A stretch of 32,766 nt of DNA from Sulfurovum sp. (GTDB lineage Bacteria > Campylobacterota > Campylobacteria > Campylobacterales > Sulfurovaceae), in the NCBI GenBank assembly GCA_024763175.1, contig JANTGA010000001.1:1-32766 (forward strand). The letters are read 5' to 3'. Numbering within the stretch: position 1 is the first letter of the stretch; each line of letters opens with the position of its first letter. The notes beneath the pieces were generated by a model, which was not told where the DNA came from, ran no database searches, and saw nothing but the letters and a program-made list of their open reading frames with translations. Shown piece by piece: positions 1-6,406 of this stretch. A program made the position numbers and the translations under genes.

Positions 1-95
1 TATCAATGATTTTAGCAATAAGAGCCGTGTGACGGGAGACTGTCAAGCACGGTTCTGTGAGAGCCTTAAAGTGCGATTCTTTGGGGCTACTCGAC
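1..95 (+). mobile_element. 3' end of a group II intron (domains V and VI), cut by the window start
   Basis: Positions 22-55 fold as a 34-nt group II domain V. The outer arm GAGCCGUG pairs with CACGGUUC, the inner arm GACGG with CUGUC, a GAGA tetraloop closes it, and the unpaired side has the AAG bulge. The catalytic triad AGC lies at 23-25. Domain VI follows: 62-71 pairs with 79-88 as a 10-bp stem, and A89 stands unpaired seven bases before the intron end at C95. That is the expected place for the branch-point adenosine, and the AC ending is typical. The intron body and any reverse transcriptase gene would lie upstream of the window. The domains look intact, so splicing competence cannot be excluded. 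The call rests on folding by hand. Confidence 0.85.
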
Positions 96-97
96 TG

Positions 98-320
98 TCA
101 AATTTTAAATATATCACGCTGCCTGTTAGCAAACAATCCCTTCTCATCATCGACATCACCCCTCTGAATCGAGAAACAGAGTAATGGCACCAAGAATCAA
201 TCCAAAACTTTCTGCACAGAAACTCTCCGGTACTATCGGCATATCCAAAAGAAAGATAGAGGAAAATAATGTAGCTGTAAAAATAAGGGAGAAGAGCAGA
301 ATCTGATGATTCCGTCTTGT
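98..320 (-). pseudogene. Decayed C-terminal part of a small membrane protein (candidate)
   Basis: This lies directly downstream of, and in frame with, the 92-residue ORF that stops at 321-323. Reading on past that TAA gives about 50 codons of membrane-like protein, including ILLFSLIFTATLFSSIFLL and ESFCAESFGLILGAITLF, ending at a TGA at 156-158. Shifting one frame gives a hydrophilic tail, DVDDEKGLFANRQRDIFKI, ending at a TGA at 98-100, two bases from the intron border. There is no ATG to start it separately. The simplest inference is one gene spanning 98-599 broken by a nonsense codon and a frameshift. Alternatives are an independent ORF with an ATT start, or a plus-strand ORF ending in a TAATG overlap at 182-186. 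No family was recognised. Confidence 0.35.
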
Positions 321-599
321 TTAGGTTGTTATCTTCATCAGGATCGTGGCGCTGATAAGGGCGAAGATGTAGAGAGCCGCCGTAAAGATAAACTGATAGC
401 GGTGATTATTGGGGAAAATCTCATACTGTGTTGTGTTGGAGTTGTCGCTATAGTACTCCATCAATCTGTTTTGATCGTACTGAAACTCAGCAACAATTGT
501 GTTGAGTTGTTTGTCGTTGCTTTCGTTTGCCTGGGATATCGGCCCGAAAGTCATTGCAATAATCAGAGCCAACATTATTTTTTGTAAAAATCTTTTCAT
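321..599 (-). CDS. Small exported/membrane protein, unknown family
   Basis: A 92-residue protein. It has an N-terminal signal peptide (about residues 1-24, ending near SQANE), a polar middle rich in Asn, Gln and Tyr, and a hydrophobic segment at about 69-89 (FIFTAALYIFALISATILM). It is probably held in the inner membrane by the C-terminal helix, with the polar part in the periplasm. The ATG at 599 has a clear AGGAG Shine-Dalgarno seven bases upstream. It lies nine bases after the secreted 101-residue gene on the same strand, so the two are probably co-transcribed. The reading frame continues as membrane-like sequence beyond the stop, so this may be the front part of a truncated gene. No family was recognised. 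Confidence 0.6.
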   Translation of the reverse strand: MKRFLQKIMLALIIAMTFGPISQANESNDKQLNTIVAEFQYDQNRLMEYYSDNSNTTQYEIFPNNHRYQFIFTAALYIFALISATILMKITT

Positions 600-608
600 T
601 TTTCTCTC

Positions 609-914
609 CTAATCGAATGAGTTTAAAATTTCGTAGAGATGATTGTAGTAGGTCGCTTCCTCAAAATGATTTAGATCCGCTGCATCATCAATTTTCTGCT
701 TGTAAGTTGTTCTCAGTTTTGATCTGTCAGACGGAGAAAGGCTACCTACTTTCTTTCTGAATTTAGTATAGATGTCAGCTTTGGCCGACTTGTTGAGATC
801 TTTGCAGGCAGGTGTCTTTGGGGGGACGGTCGCCTCGTTCGTTTGTGCAGCTGACAGATGCAGTGACAGTGTCACCATCGCCGCTATCAGATATCCAGTT
901 TTAAACCCTCTCAT
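609..914 (-). CDS. Small secreted protein, unknown family
   Basis: A 101-residue protein with a signal peptide (MRGFKTGYLIAAMVTLSLHLSAA, cleavage near AAQ). The mature part is helical and charged, rich in Lys, Asp and Tyr, with one Cys in TPACKDLNKSAK. The reading frame is open 35 codons further upstream. The start at 914 is chosen because AAGGAGGGG sits just before that ATG and because it places the signal peptide at the N-terminus. It is followed nine bases later by the 321-599 gene, forming a two-gene unit that diverges from the plus-strand gene at 1055. The mature half, with SPSDRSKLRTTYKQKIDDA, suggests a small helical bundle. The function is unknown. Confidence 0.65.
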   Translation of the reverse strand: MRGFKTGYLIAAMVTLSLHLSAAQTNEATVPPKTPACKDLNKSAKADIYTKFRKKVGSLSPSDRSKLRTTYKQKIDDAADLNHFEEATYYNHLYEILNSFD

Positions 915-1054
915 TTTCCCCTCCTTACCTGAAATCTTATTCGTATTGTAAAGTGATAATGTTGCATTATTGTTGCAATGGAAATATTGGCGCTTATGGG
1001 AGTAATAAGTTATTTTCAAGTAAAATCGTATGAAATGTCATGATTGGAGTTCTT

Positions 1055-1540
1055 TTGAAAGCTATTATTTTGGTATGTCTGAGTCTGATGAGCTTTGTCT
1101 CTGCTGAGAGAGTGATGATGGAAGATGGGAAATGTTATGAGCAAAAAGGAAAGATTTACTATATCATCCCATGCGCAAAAGAGAGTAGCCCGGCCGAGGA
1201 GCCCGGTGAGTCCGCCATAGCGAAAAAGGAGAAGTGCCTTTTCACACTGGGCAAATATAGCGTCAAGTATCAAAAACCACAAGAGGAGAATGAAGATATC
1301 ATCTCTTGCGCAGACTCTCTGCACTATATCGAAACGATGATATTGGGTTATGATAAATCTCTCAAAACAAACAAGATCAAAATCGGTGATCTCGTTGTCA
1401 AGAGTGGCCTCTCCAAATGTGAAGTTGAACTCTATTATGGCGATTTTATAACCGTGGGCCTGATGTCGGGTGATCGGTTGATGTGTGACAACTTTATGGT
1501 CTATCACTCGACATCGGGTCGTGCGGGCAGGAAGCAGTAA
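1055..1540 (+). CDS. Secreted cysteine-containing protein, unknown family
   Basis: A 161-residue exported protein. The TTG start at 1055 is preferred over the in-frame ATG at 1040 because GGAG at 1046-1049 lies five bases before the TTG, and the result is a compact signal peptide (KAIILVCLSLMSFVSA then E). The ATG at 1040 has no ribosome-binding site. The mature protein has about six cysteines (in GKCYEQ, IIPCAKE, KKEKCLF, ISCADS, SKCEVE and LMCDN), which suggests disulfides in an oxidising periplasm. An Ala/Glu/Pro-rich linker (SSPAEEPGESA) separates a short N-terminal part from the C-terminal part. A 200-codon ORF on the opposite strand is treated as a shadow. The function is unknown. Confidence 0.6.
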   Translation: MKAIILVCLSLMSFVSAERVMMEDGKCYEQKGKIYYIIPCAKESSPAEEPGESAIAKKEKCLFTLGKYSVKYQKPQEENEDIISCADSLHYIETMILGYDKSLKTNKIKIGDLVVKSGLSKCEVELYYGDFITVGLMSGDRLMCDNFMVYHSTSGRAGRKQ

Positions 1541-1683
1541 TCTGCATTTGGATGGAGTGAGAGGGAAAATGTGCCATATGCTCTCAAGGAGAAGCAGCTG
1601 CAGAGACTCCTGACTCATCTTTTCAAACTTTCCTGTAGCGATTCAGGTTCGATGATCCTGATCTGCGGCAGCCATCTGTAAGT

Positions 1684-3087
1684 CTACCCTCTCTGAAGCT
1701 CTTCTCTGATCCCCTCTGCCACTTTTTCTGCTCTGGCACCCAGTACGATCTGGATCGTGCTGTTGTCGGGGCGGATGATGCCGGCGGCGCCCAGTGTCTT
1801 GAATGCTTCGTCTTTGAGATCGGTACTGTTTTTGACCGTCATTCTCAGACGGGTGATGCATGCATCGGTATCGAGGATGTTGTCTCTGCCACCGAGTGCC
1901 TGAATGAAGGCTTCTGTTTCACTGTTTTGCTTTGCAGGGGCGGTCTGCACCCCGGCTCCTGCCTCATCTGTCTCCATCTCTTTGAAAAGATCAACTTTAA
2001 GATATTTGAGCAGCGTATAACCGACGACAAAATAGACAAAGCCGATGAGGAGACCCAGGGGAATGATCAGTAGGGGTTTGGTGGCGAGTTTGTAGTTGAC
2101 GATGTAGTCGATAAAGCCGGCCGAGAAGCCAAAGCCGGCGTGGATACCCAGGAGTTGTGCAAGGGCAAGTGAGAGTCCGGTGAGCAGAGCGTGGGCGATG
2201 AAGAGGACTGGAGCAACGAAGAGGAAGAGAAACTCGAAAGGCTCCGTGATCCCTGTCAAAAAGGAGGTGAAGGCGACACCGGCGAGGATGGCGCCGACTT
2301 TTTTGCGTTTGGATTTGGGAGTGTTGAGGTACATCGCCAGACCCAGTGCCGGCAGACCGAACATCATCACCGGATAGAAGCCCGCCATATAGATACCTGC
2401 TGTCTTGTCTCCGGCGAAAAAGCGATGCAAGTCGCCGTGGGCTACCAGGGTTTTGCCTGCCTGGATGTATTCGTAGTCTCCGAGCTGAAACCAGAAGACG
2501 GAGTTGAGGATATGGTGCAGACCCAGGGGGATCAACAGCCGGTTGAGGGTGCCGTAGATGAAGGTACCGATCTCTCCCAGCCCGATGATGGCATTGGAGA
2601 AGGCGTCGATACCATCCTGGATATAGTGCCAGTAGTATCCGGCCAGGACACCCACAAGAATCGCTGTGAGTGCCGTGATGATGGGGACGAATCGCTTGCC
2701 GCCGAAAAAGCCCAGAAATTCAGGCAGTTTGACGGTATGGAAGCGGTTGTAGAGGAGGCCGGCAAGCACCCCGATAATGATGCCGATAAAGACACCCATA
2801 TTGACTGTATCGTCGATAGAGATATAGACAGCTTTGGCGATCAGTACACCGATGGCACCGGCCAGTGCTGCCGCCCCATCGTGGTTTTTGGCAAGGCCAT
2901 AAGCGATACCGATACCAAAGAGAAGATCAAGATTGCCAAATACTGCATCTCCTGCCGCCTTCATGATCGCAGCACTCTGCCCTTCAAAGATATCGCCAAA
3001 ACCAAAACGAAGCAGGAGCGCGGCAATGGGAAGCACAGCGATTGGCGTCATCAGCGCCTTGCCTATTTTTTGTAAAAAACTGAGCAT
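1684..3087 (-). CDS. nagE: PTS N-acetylglucosamine-type permease, EIIC-EIIB (NagE-like, no EIIA)
   Basis: Takes up a hexose, most likely N-acetylglucosamine, across the inner membrane while phosphorylating it. The EIIC membrane domain spans about residues 1-365. It matches NagE closely by memory (LPIAALLLRFG, FGGKRFVPI, HGDLHRFFAGD, GITEPFEFLF, GIHAGFGFSAG). A polar linker at about 368-392 leads to the EIIB domain, whose phospho-accepting cysteine is Cys410 in DACITRLR. At 467 residues it is EIICB only. E. coli NagE is an EIICBA of about 650 residues, so the EIIA domain must be supplied in trans. The ATG at 3087 has AAGGAG eight bases upstream. No EI, HPr, EIIA or nagA/nagB gene is in the window. 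PTS permeases are unusual in Campylobacterota, so acquisition is possible. Glucose specificity is a weaker alternative. Confidence 0.88.
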   Translation of the reverse strand: MLSFLQKIGKALMTPIAVLPIAALLLRFGFGDIFEGQSAAIMKAAGDAVFGNLDLLFGIGIAYGLAKNHDGAAALAGAIGVLIAKAVYISIDDTVNMGVFIGIIIGVLAGLLYNRFHTVKLPEFLGFFGGKRFVPIITALTAILVGVLAGYYWHYIQDGIDAFSNAIIGLGEIGTFIYGTLNRLLIPLGLHHILNSVFWFQLGDYEYIQAGKTLVAHGDLHRFFAGDKTAGIYMAGFYPVMMFGLPALGLAMYLNTPKSKRKKVGAILAGVAFTSFLTGITEPFEFLFLFVAPVLFIAHALLTGLSLALAQLLGIHAGFGFSAGFIDYIVNYKLATKPLLIIPLGLLIGFVYFVVGYTLLKYLKVDLFKEMETDEAGAGVQTAPAKQNSETEAFIQALGGRDNILDTDACITRLRMTVKNSTDLKDEAFKTLGAAGIIRPDNSTIQIVLGARAEKVAEGIREELQRG

Positions 3088-3130
3088 AAACGAATCTCCT
3101 TGATATTTGTGCTTGCTATTTTATCCAAAA

Positions 3131-3159
3131 ATAACAAATTGCCTGATTTGTGCTATACT
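3131..3159 (+). promoter_or_regulatory. Candidate sigma-70 promoter for the 3192 gene
   Basis: TATACT at 3154-3159 is a good -10 element, with a weak ATAACA at 3131-3136 at 17-bp spacing. It lies in the divergent spacer between the NagE-like gene (minus) and the helical protein gene (plus). Poor -35 conservation is normal for epsilonproteobacterial promoters. Confidence 0.4.
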
Positions 3160-3191
3160 ATAGTAAAGTAAATCAACGAAAGGAGAAGATG

Positions 3192-3503
3192 ATGAGTGAG
3201 CTGGAATCCAAAATCGATCAATGGCTGGAAGAGGCGCAGACACTGCGAGATGAGTTGGCAGTCAAAGCCAATCTCGGCGTAGCGGAAGCCAAAGATGAAT
3301 TGGGAAAACTCGATGAGCAAATGGAGGACTTGAAATCCAAAGGCAAGCAGATCGCCAATATGGCCGGCGATACAGCCCAGGAGCTTCGTATCGCGGCCGA
3401 AATGGGGATCAAGTCTGATTCCAAAGAGGATTTGACTACTGCGCTTGAGTTGGCAGGAGAAGAGATCAAAAAGGGATATGAGCGAATAAAAAAGCTTCTG
3501 TAA
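3192..3503 (+). CDS. Small coiled-coil protein, unknown function
   Basis: A 103-residue, highly charged and almost fully helical protein without a signal peptide or membrane segment, so it is probably cytoplasmic. Heptad-like spacing (ESKIDQWLEEAQTLRDEL, ELGKLDEQMEDLKSKGKQI) suggests an antiparallel helical hairpin or oligomeric coiled coil, with a second helical part after about residue 70 (TTALELAGEEIKKGYERIKKLL). Two ATGs stand in tandem at 3189 and 3192; the AGGAG at 3181-3185 fits the second better. The gene stands alone, divergent from the NagE-like permease and convergent with the PilJ/NIT operon. It resembles small stress or envelope-associated helical proteins only in a general way. 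Confidence 0.65.
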   Translation: MSELESKIDQWLEEAQTLRDELAVKANLGVAEAKDELGKLDEQMEDLKSKGKQIANMAGDTAQELRIAAEMGIKSDSKEDLTTALELAGEEIKKGYERIKKLL

Positions 3504-3507
3504 CGAT

Positions 3508-3523
3508 TTGCCCTTTCGGGCAA
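3508..3523. terminator. Hairpin between convergent genes
   Basis: A perfect 6-bp inverted repeat, TTGCCC-TTTC-GGGCAA, lies in the 30-bp gap between the plus-strand helical protein gene and the end of the minus-strand NIT-like gene. Its position suggests a bidirectional terminator. Neither side has a strong T-run, so efficiency is uncertain. Confidence 0.45.
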
Positions 3524-3533
3524 CTGTATCGTG

Positions 3534-4802
3534 CTATTGCGGAAGAGAGAGATGTTCAATAAAATCTGTTTCTTTCTCGTCTTCTTTAATGGTCGGAGCT
3601 GTAGAACTATTCTTTTTTTTAGTTTTTATCTTATTGCGTGTTGCTGCAGGGACAAATTTTTCAATCGGTTTTTTGAGTCTGGTAAAAAATTTTCCATAGT
3701 AGCCAAATAGAACAAAGAGTGATAATGCAAGAATCAACAGTACTCCTATACAAAGAAGGAGAAGAAGCATCTCTTTCTCTTTTTCTATAATATTTCTGGT
3801 TAAATTTTGGCTGATCAATAGGGATATGAAGCTCTCTTTTGTGAAGATGTTATCTAATTTTTCTGTCTCAGCCTCAACCCATTTGTCATTTTGGGATTCG
3901 CCCGCTGATTTCCCCGGAGAGCCAAAAATAACCTCCATCCTCGCCAGATCTATTTTTTCAAATAGTTTTTTATCAGCATTATTGGAATTTATAAATTTAT
4001 CAAAAGAGGTGTAATCTCTGACAACATCCAATCCAGGTAGATTATCTTTGGCGATAAGTTTGTTCCATATCTCTAAATCAGAATCAGAAAGAGAGGATCG
4101 GGTAGTTATTTTGTGGGATATGAAATCTCTTTCCACTACTGTATTTTCGTATGCTCTAATCAATTCAAGATAAACATTAAGCAACTCTGTACTTGGCTTC
4201 GATTTCTGTAAATTAGTAAAGATATCCGGATTTACGATTTCTATGTAGTGATAGAAATTGTTGTTAATATTCTGAATATCAATTTTCTTCTTTGCTCTAT
4301 CCATTTCATTCTTGATTGTACAACTGAATCCTTTCGCATACTCCACAAAAAACAACTTTTCAAATTTTATATCTTTGTGTTCAGGCTTTTTCTTTGTGGA
4401 CTCATCAACAAACAACTTTTCAAATTTTATATCTTTGCGTTTAAACTTTCTTCTGGTATTGTCCAGATTAGCAAAATTTTTAAGCAGGTTTTCACTCATC
4501 TGCCCGCTGTAGCCGTTTTTCAAATCAACTATTGCCTTATCTACACTTTTTTGTATCTCTTGTAGCTCATTTGAAATATTTTTTTCACTACTATTCAGGT
4601 ATTCAGTAGTTACTCTCCTCTCCTCATCTATATCAAGCAGTAGACTATTTAACGCTTTGATATATGCAAACTGTTTTTGGGAATCCATTAGTAATTTATG
4701 CTCTCCGACATCTTTGTGATAATGATAAGAGAGCACAACAAGCAGAGCAATAAATGGCAAAACAACTATGGACATAAAAATTTTATGGGTAAATATTTTC
4801 AT
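3534..4802 (-). CDS. Two-TM protein with NIT-like (nitrate/nitrite sensing) ectodomain, no output domain
   Basis: A 422-residue inner-membrane protein. TM1 is about residues 8-26. A long helical periplasmic region (about 30-342) follows, then TM2 at about 345-367 and a basic cytoplasmic tail of some 55 residues. The ectodomain has the shape of a NIT domain: an early helix with LDIDEERRVTTEYL, a second helix with LELIRAYENTVVERDFISH, a loop with SDSDLEIWNKLI, and a closing helix containing NDKWVEAETEKLDNIF. NIT domains normally sit on kinases, cyclases or chemoreceptors. Here no HAMP, kinase, GGDEF or MCP domain follows TM2. The middle carries a 20-residue duplication (KDIKFEKLF at 123 and 143). 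It is the last gene of the four-gene minus operon, overlapping its upstream neighbour by ATGA. The NIT assignment is by pattern and memory. Confidence 0.7.
   Translation of the reverse strand: MKIFTHKIFMSIVVLPFIALLVVLSYHYHKDVGEHKLLMDSQKQFAYIKALNSLLLDIDEERRVTTEYLNSSEKNISNELQEIQKSVDKAIVDLKNGYSGQMSENLLKNFANLDNTRRKFKRKDIKFEKLFVDESTKKKPEHKDIKFEKLFFVEYAKGFSCTIKNEMDRAKKKIDIQNINNNFYHYIEIVNPDIFTNLQKSKPSTELLNVYLELIRAYENTVVERDFISHKITTRSSLSDSDLEIWNKLIAKDNLPGLDVVRDYTSFDKFINSNNADKKLFEKIDLARMEVIFGSPGKSAGESQNDKWVEAETEKLDNIFTKESFISLLISQNLTRNIIEKEKEMLLLLLCIGVLLILALSLFVLFGYYGKFFTRLKKPIEKFVPAATRNKIKTKKKNSSTAPTIKEDEKETDFIEHLSLPQ
4350..4437. repeat. 60-bp tandem direct duplication inside the NIT-like gene
   Basis: The segment at 4350-4377 recurs exactly at 4410-4437, an offset of exactly 60 bases, with partly matching flanks (CTC at 4341-4343 and 4401-4403). 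It adds 20 residues in frame (KDIKFEKLF twice). The linker between the copies has diverged more than the cores. Confidence 0.9.
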
Positions 4803-5578
4803 TTTTTCTCAATTTTCTGATCGTCTTCAATAGAAGCACTTAGTGAACTAATATCTTTTTCAACTTTGGATGAGGCCAGAAGTATAATATGCTGTATTTT
4901 CATCTCATTGTATTGTATGTAGTATTTTTTTAAGATCTGCCAATCGTTTTTTACTTTAGTTAGCAATGCAATAGTTTTGCAGTTGTAATTATGTTTGCTG
5001 ATAAGAGATAGACTATCTTCTATCTTCTTGATGGCGTCATTTAGTATCTCAGTATAATTTATTGCACTGTTGTCTATCAAGATTGCCATATAGTACTTTG
5101 TTAGTCTCTCTATCAAAAAAGAGATATCATGGATCTTTATCAATACTCCTTCTTTGACCGATGGCACATACTTGATATTGTTGTTTATCGACTCTGCACC
5201 CTCGAGGATCACTTCACTATAGTCAAGCATCAGGGGAGGATTGTCTTTGCTGAATGGATCATTGAACACCTCTTCCATCGTCTCTCTGCTATAATCCAAA
5301 AAAGTAAGTATATCTTTTGACTCTTCATTATTTGTTGATCCAGATATTGCTTTATACTCTTTGTCGAGATCTTTCAGCTCTGTCTCTGCCAAATCTTTGA
5401 ATCTTGTTTTTTTCGGGTTAGCATAGTAGTAGAGATAATTTTTTGCAATCTTTTGACTAGCAATGCGGATATTTTGAGAAGCCTTTAAAAGTTGAAACTG
5501 ATTTTCTGTCGACTCGGCATATAGAAATGCTGAAAAAAGCAGAATAACTATGCCTCTATTTATAATAAACATTCTCAT
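4799..5578 (-). CDS. Exported PilJ/NarX-type sensor-domain protein, degenerate motifs
   Basis: A 259-residue protein with a signal peptide (about 1-21, ending LYAES) and a mature all-helical part. It aligns by eye with its two upstream neighbours. The first signature is degenerate (ASQNIRIASQKIAKNY at about 33-48, in place of AGRQRMLSQRMARDY). The second is nearly gone (IHDISFLIERLTKYYMA at about 149-165). It shares the 'ILEG' helix (LMLDYSEVILEGAESI) with the 269-residue paralogue. There is no C-terminal TM or output domain, so it is periplasmic or held by an uncleaved signal. The ATG at 5578 has AGGGAG four bases upstream. The gene starts eight bases after its neighbour and overlaps the NIT-like gene by ATGA. 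Loss of the motif suggests a changed ligand or a structural partner role. Confidence 0.65.
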   Translation of the reverse strand: MRMFIINRGIVILLFSAFLYAESTENQFQLLKASQNIRIASQKIAKNYLYYYANPKKTRFKDLAETELKDLDKEYKAISGSTNNEESKDILTFLDYSRETMEEVFNDPFSKDNPPLMLDYSEVILEGAESINNNIKYVPSVKEGVLIKIHDISFLIERLTKYYMAILIDNSAINYTEILNDAIKKIEDSLSLISKHNYNCKTIALLTKVKNDWQILKKYYIQYNEMKIQHIILLASSKVEKDISSLSASIEDDQKIEKK

Positions 5579-5586
5579 TTTTCTCC

Positions 5587-6396
5587 CTAATGCTCAACAT
5601 ACATTGCTACTACTCTATTCATTTTCGAAGTGATATCATCAGTAGTAGAGAATACGATTATAGGCAGTCCCCCTTTTTCTATATTCAAATAGAATTTATA
5701 AACTATATTCCACATTTTGTTTACCTGTTCCAGCTCTTTCTGTATCTTTGAGTTATTACTTTTCAGTTTGCTGAGAACCGTGTCAAATTCTTTGACACTC
5801 TCTTTCATCTGCACAATAGTATTCTTATCTTTTATACCGGCCTGATAGGCTATATAGTATTTTCCTATACGCTGCGAGAGCATTCTCTGTTTGCCGGCAA
5901 TATCTATAATCTTATTTGTAGCTTTTCCTTTGGTAAGTGCATTGACAATATAGTTGTACCCCTCAAGTATAGACTCACTCAGATCCACAATCAGTGCACC
6001 GTTTTCCGCACTGTATGGCTTATTGGAGATAGAGATAAACTCATCAAGGCTCATATTTACAAAGGCGATCAGATTTTTGATCTCTTTATCTTCAATCGTG
6101 TCATTGAGAAATTCCTGCATTTTTTTGAAGTCGGCGAGACTCTTTTTGAGTTGTCTCCGGGCATTGCTTGTGTTGACCTTCTTCCCCACATAAAAATAAT
6201 CCCTTGCCATTCTCTGAGAGAGCATTCTCTGTCTTCCGGCCAGATTGACCAGCTGCTCCTCGGAGATATCTGTCTGGATAGATTGGGTCTTCGCAGGGGT
6301 TGCAGGGGTCGCATTGGTATCAGCAGGCTGCCCGAAAGCGACGCCCCCTACAATGAGTGTTCCCAGTATTACATTTTTAGCTATTATCATGATCAT
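5587..6396 (-). CDS. Exported protein with two PilJ/NarX-type sensor repeats
   Basis: A 269-residue protein with a signal peptide (about 1-22) and a Pro/Thr-rich linker at 24-40. Two PilJ-type helical repeats follow, each opening with the family signature: AGRQRMLSQRMARDY at 53-67 and AGKQRMLSQRIGKYY at 167-181. In NarX/NarQ and PilJ this region forms the periplasmic four-helix sensor; in NarX the signature arginine contacts nitrate or nitrite. Here the two repeats stand alone, without TM2, HAMP or a signalling domain. The start at 6396 is fixed by AAGGAG six bases upstream. It lies in the operon with gaps of 10 bp (upstream) and 8 bp (downstream). The role is inferred as periplasmic ligand binding, possibly presenting ligand to a membrane receptor elsewhere. 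Confidence 0.78.
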   Translation of the reverse strand: MIMIIAKNVILGTLIVGGVAFGQPADTNATPATPAKTQSIQTDISEEQLVNLAGRQRMLSQRMARDYFYVGKKVNTSNARRQLKKSLADFKKMQEFLNDTIEDKEIKNLIAFVNMSLDEFISISNKPYSAENGALIVDLSESILEGYNYIVNALTKGKATNKIIDIAGKQRMLSQRIGKYYIAYQAGIKDKNTIVQMKESVKEFDTVLSKLKSNNSKIQKELEQVNKMWNIVYKFYLNIEKGGLPIIVFSTTDDITSKMNRVVAMYVEH

Positions 6397-6406
6397 ATTT
6401 TACTCC

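Noticed and set aside
98-305. Plus-strand reading frames (a 28-codon tail ending at 184, then a 40-codon ORF joined by TAATG)
   Set aside because: Possible, but the opposite strand shows stronger membrane-protein character over the same bases; noted only as an alternative.
306-587. 93-codon plus-strand ORF
   Set aside because: Antisense to the 92-residue membrane protein, which has a good ribosome-binding site and signal peptide.
1016-1618. 200-codon minus-strand ORF
   Set aside because: It lies antisense to the signal-peptide protein at 1055-1540, has no signal or domain and no ribosome-binding site; treated as a shadow.
1559-1625. GCAGCTGC palindrome with flanking AGGAG/CTCCT between the 1055 gene and nagE
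   Set aside because: Could be a convergent terminator, but arms are short, the loop is large and no T-run follows on either strand.
2191-3075. 294-codon plus-strand ORF
   Set aside because: Entirely antisense to the clear NagE-like permease; composition is that of a mirrored membrane protein gene.
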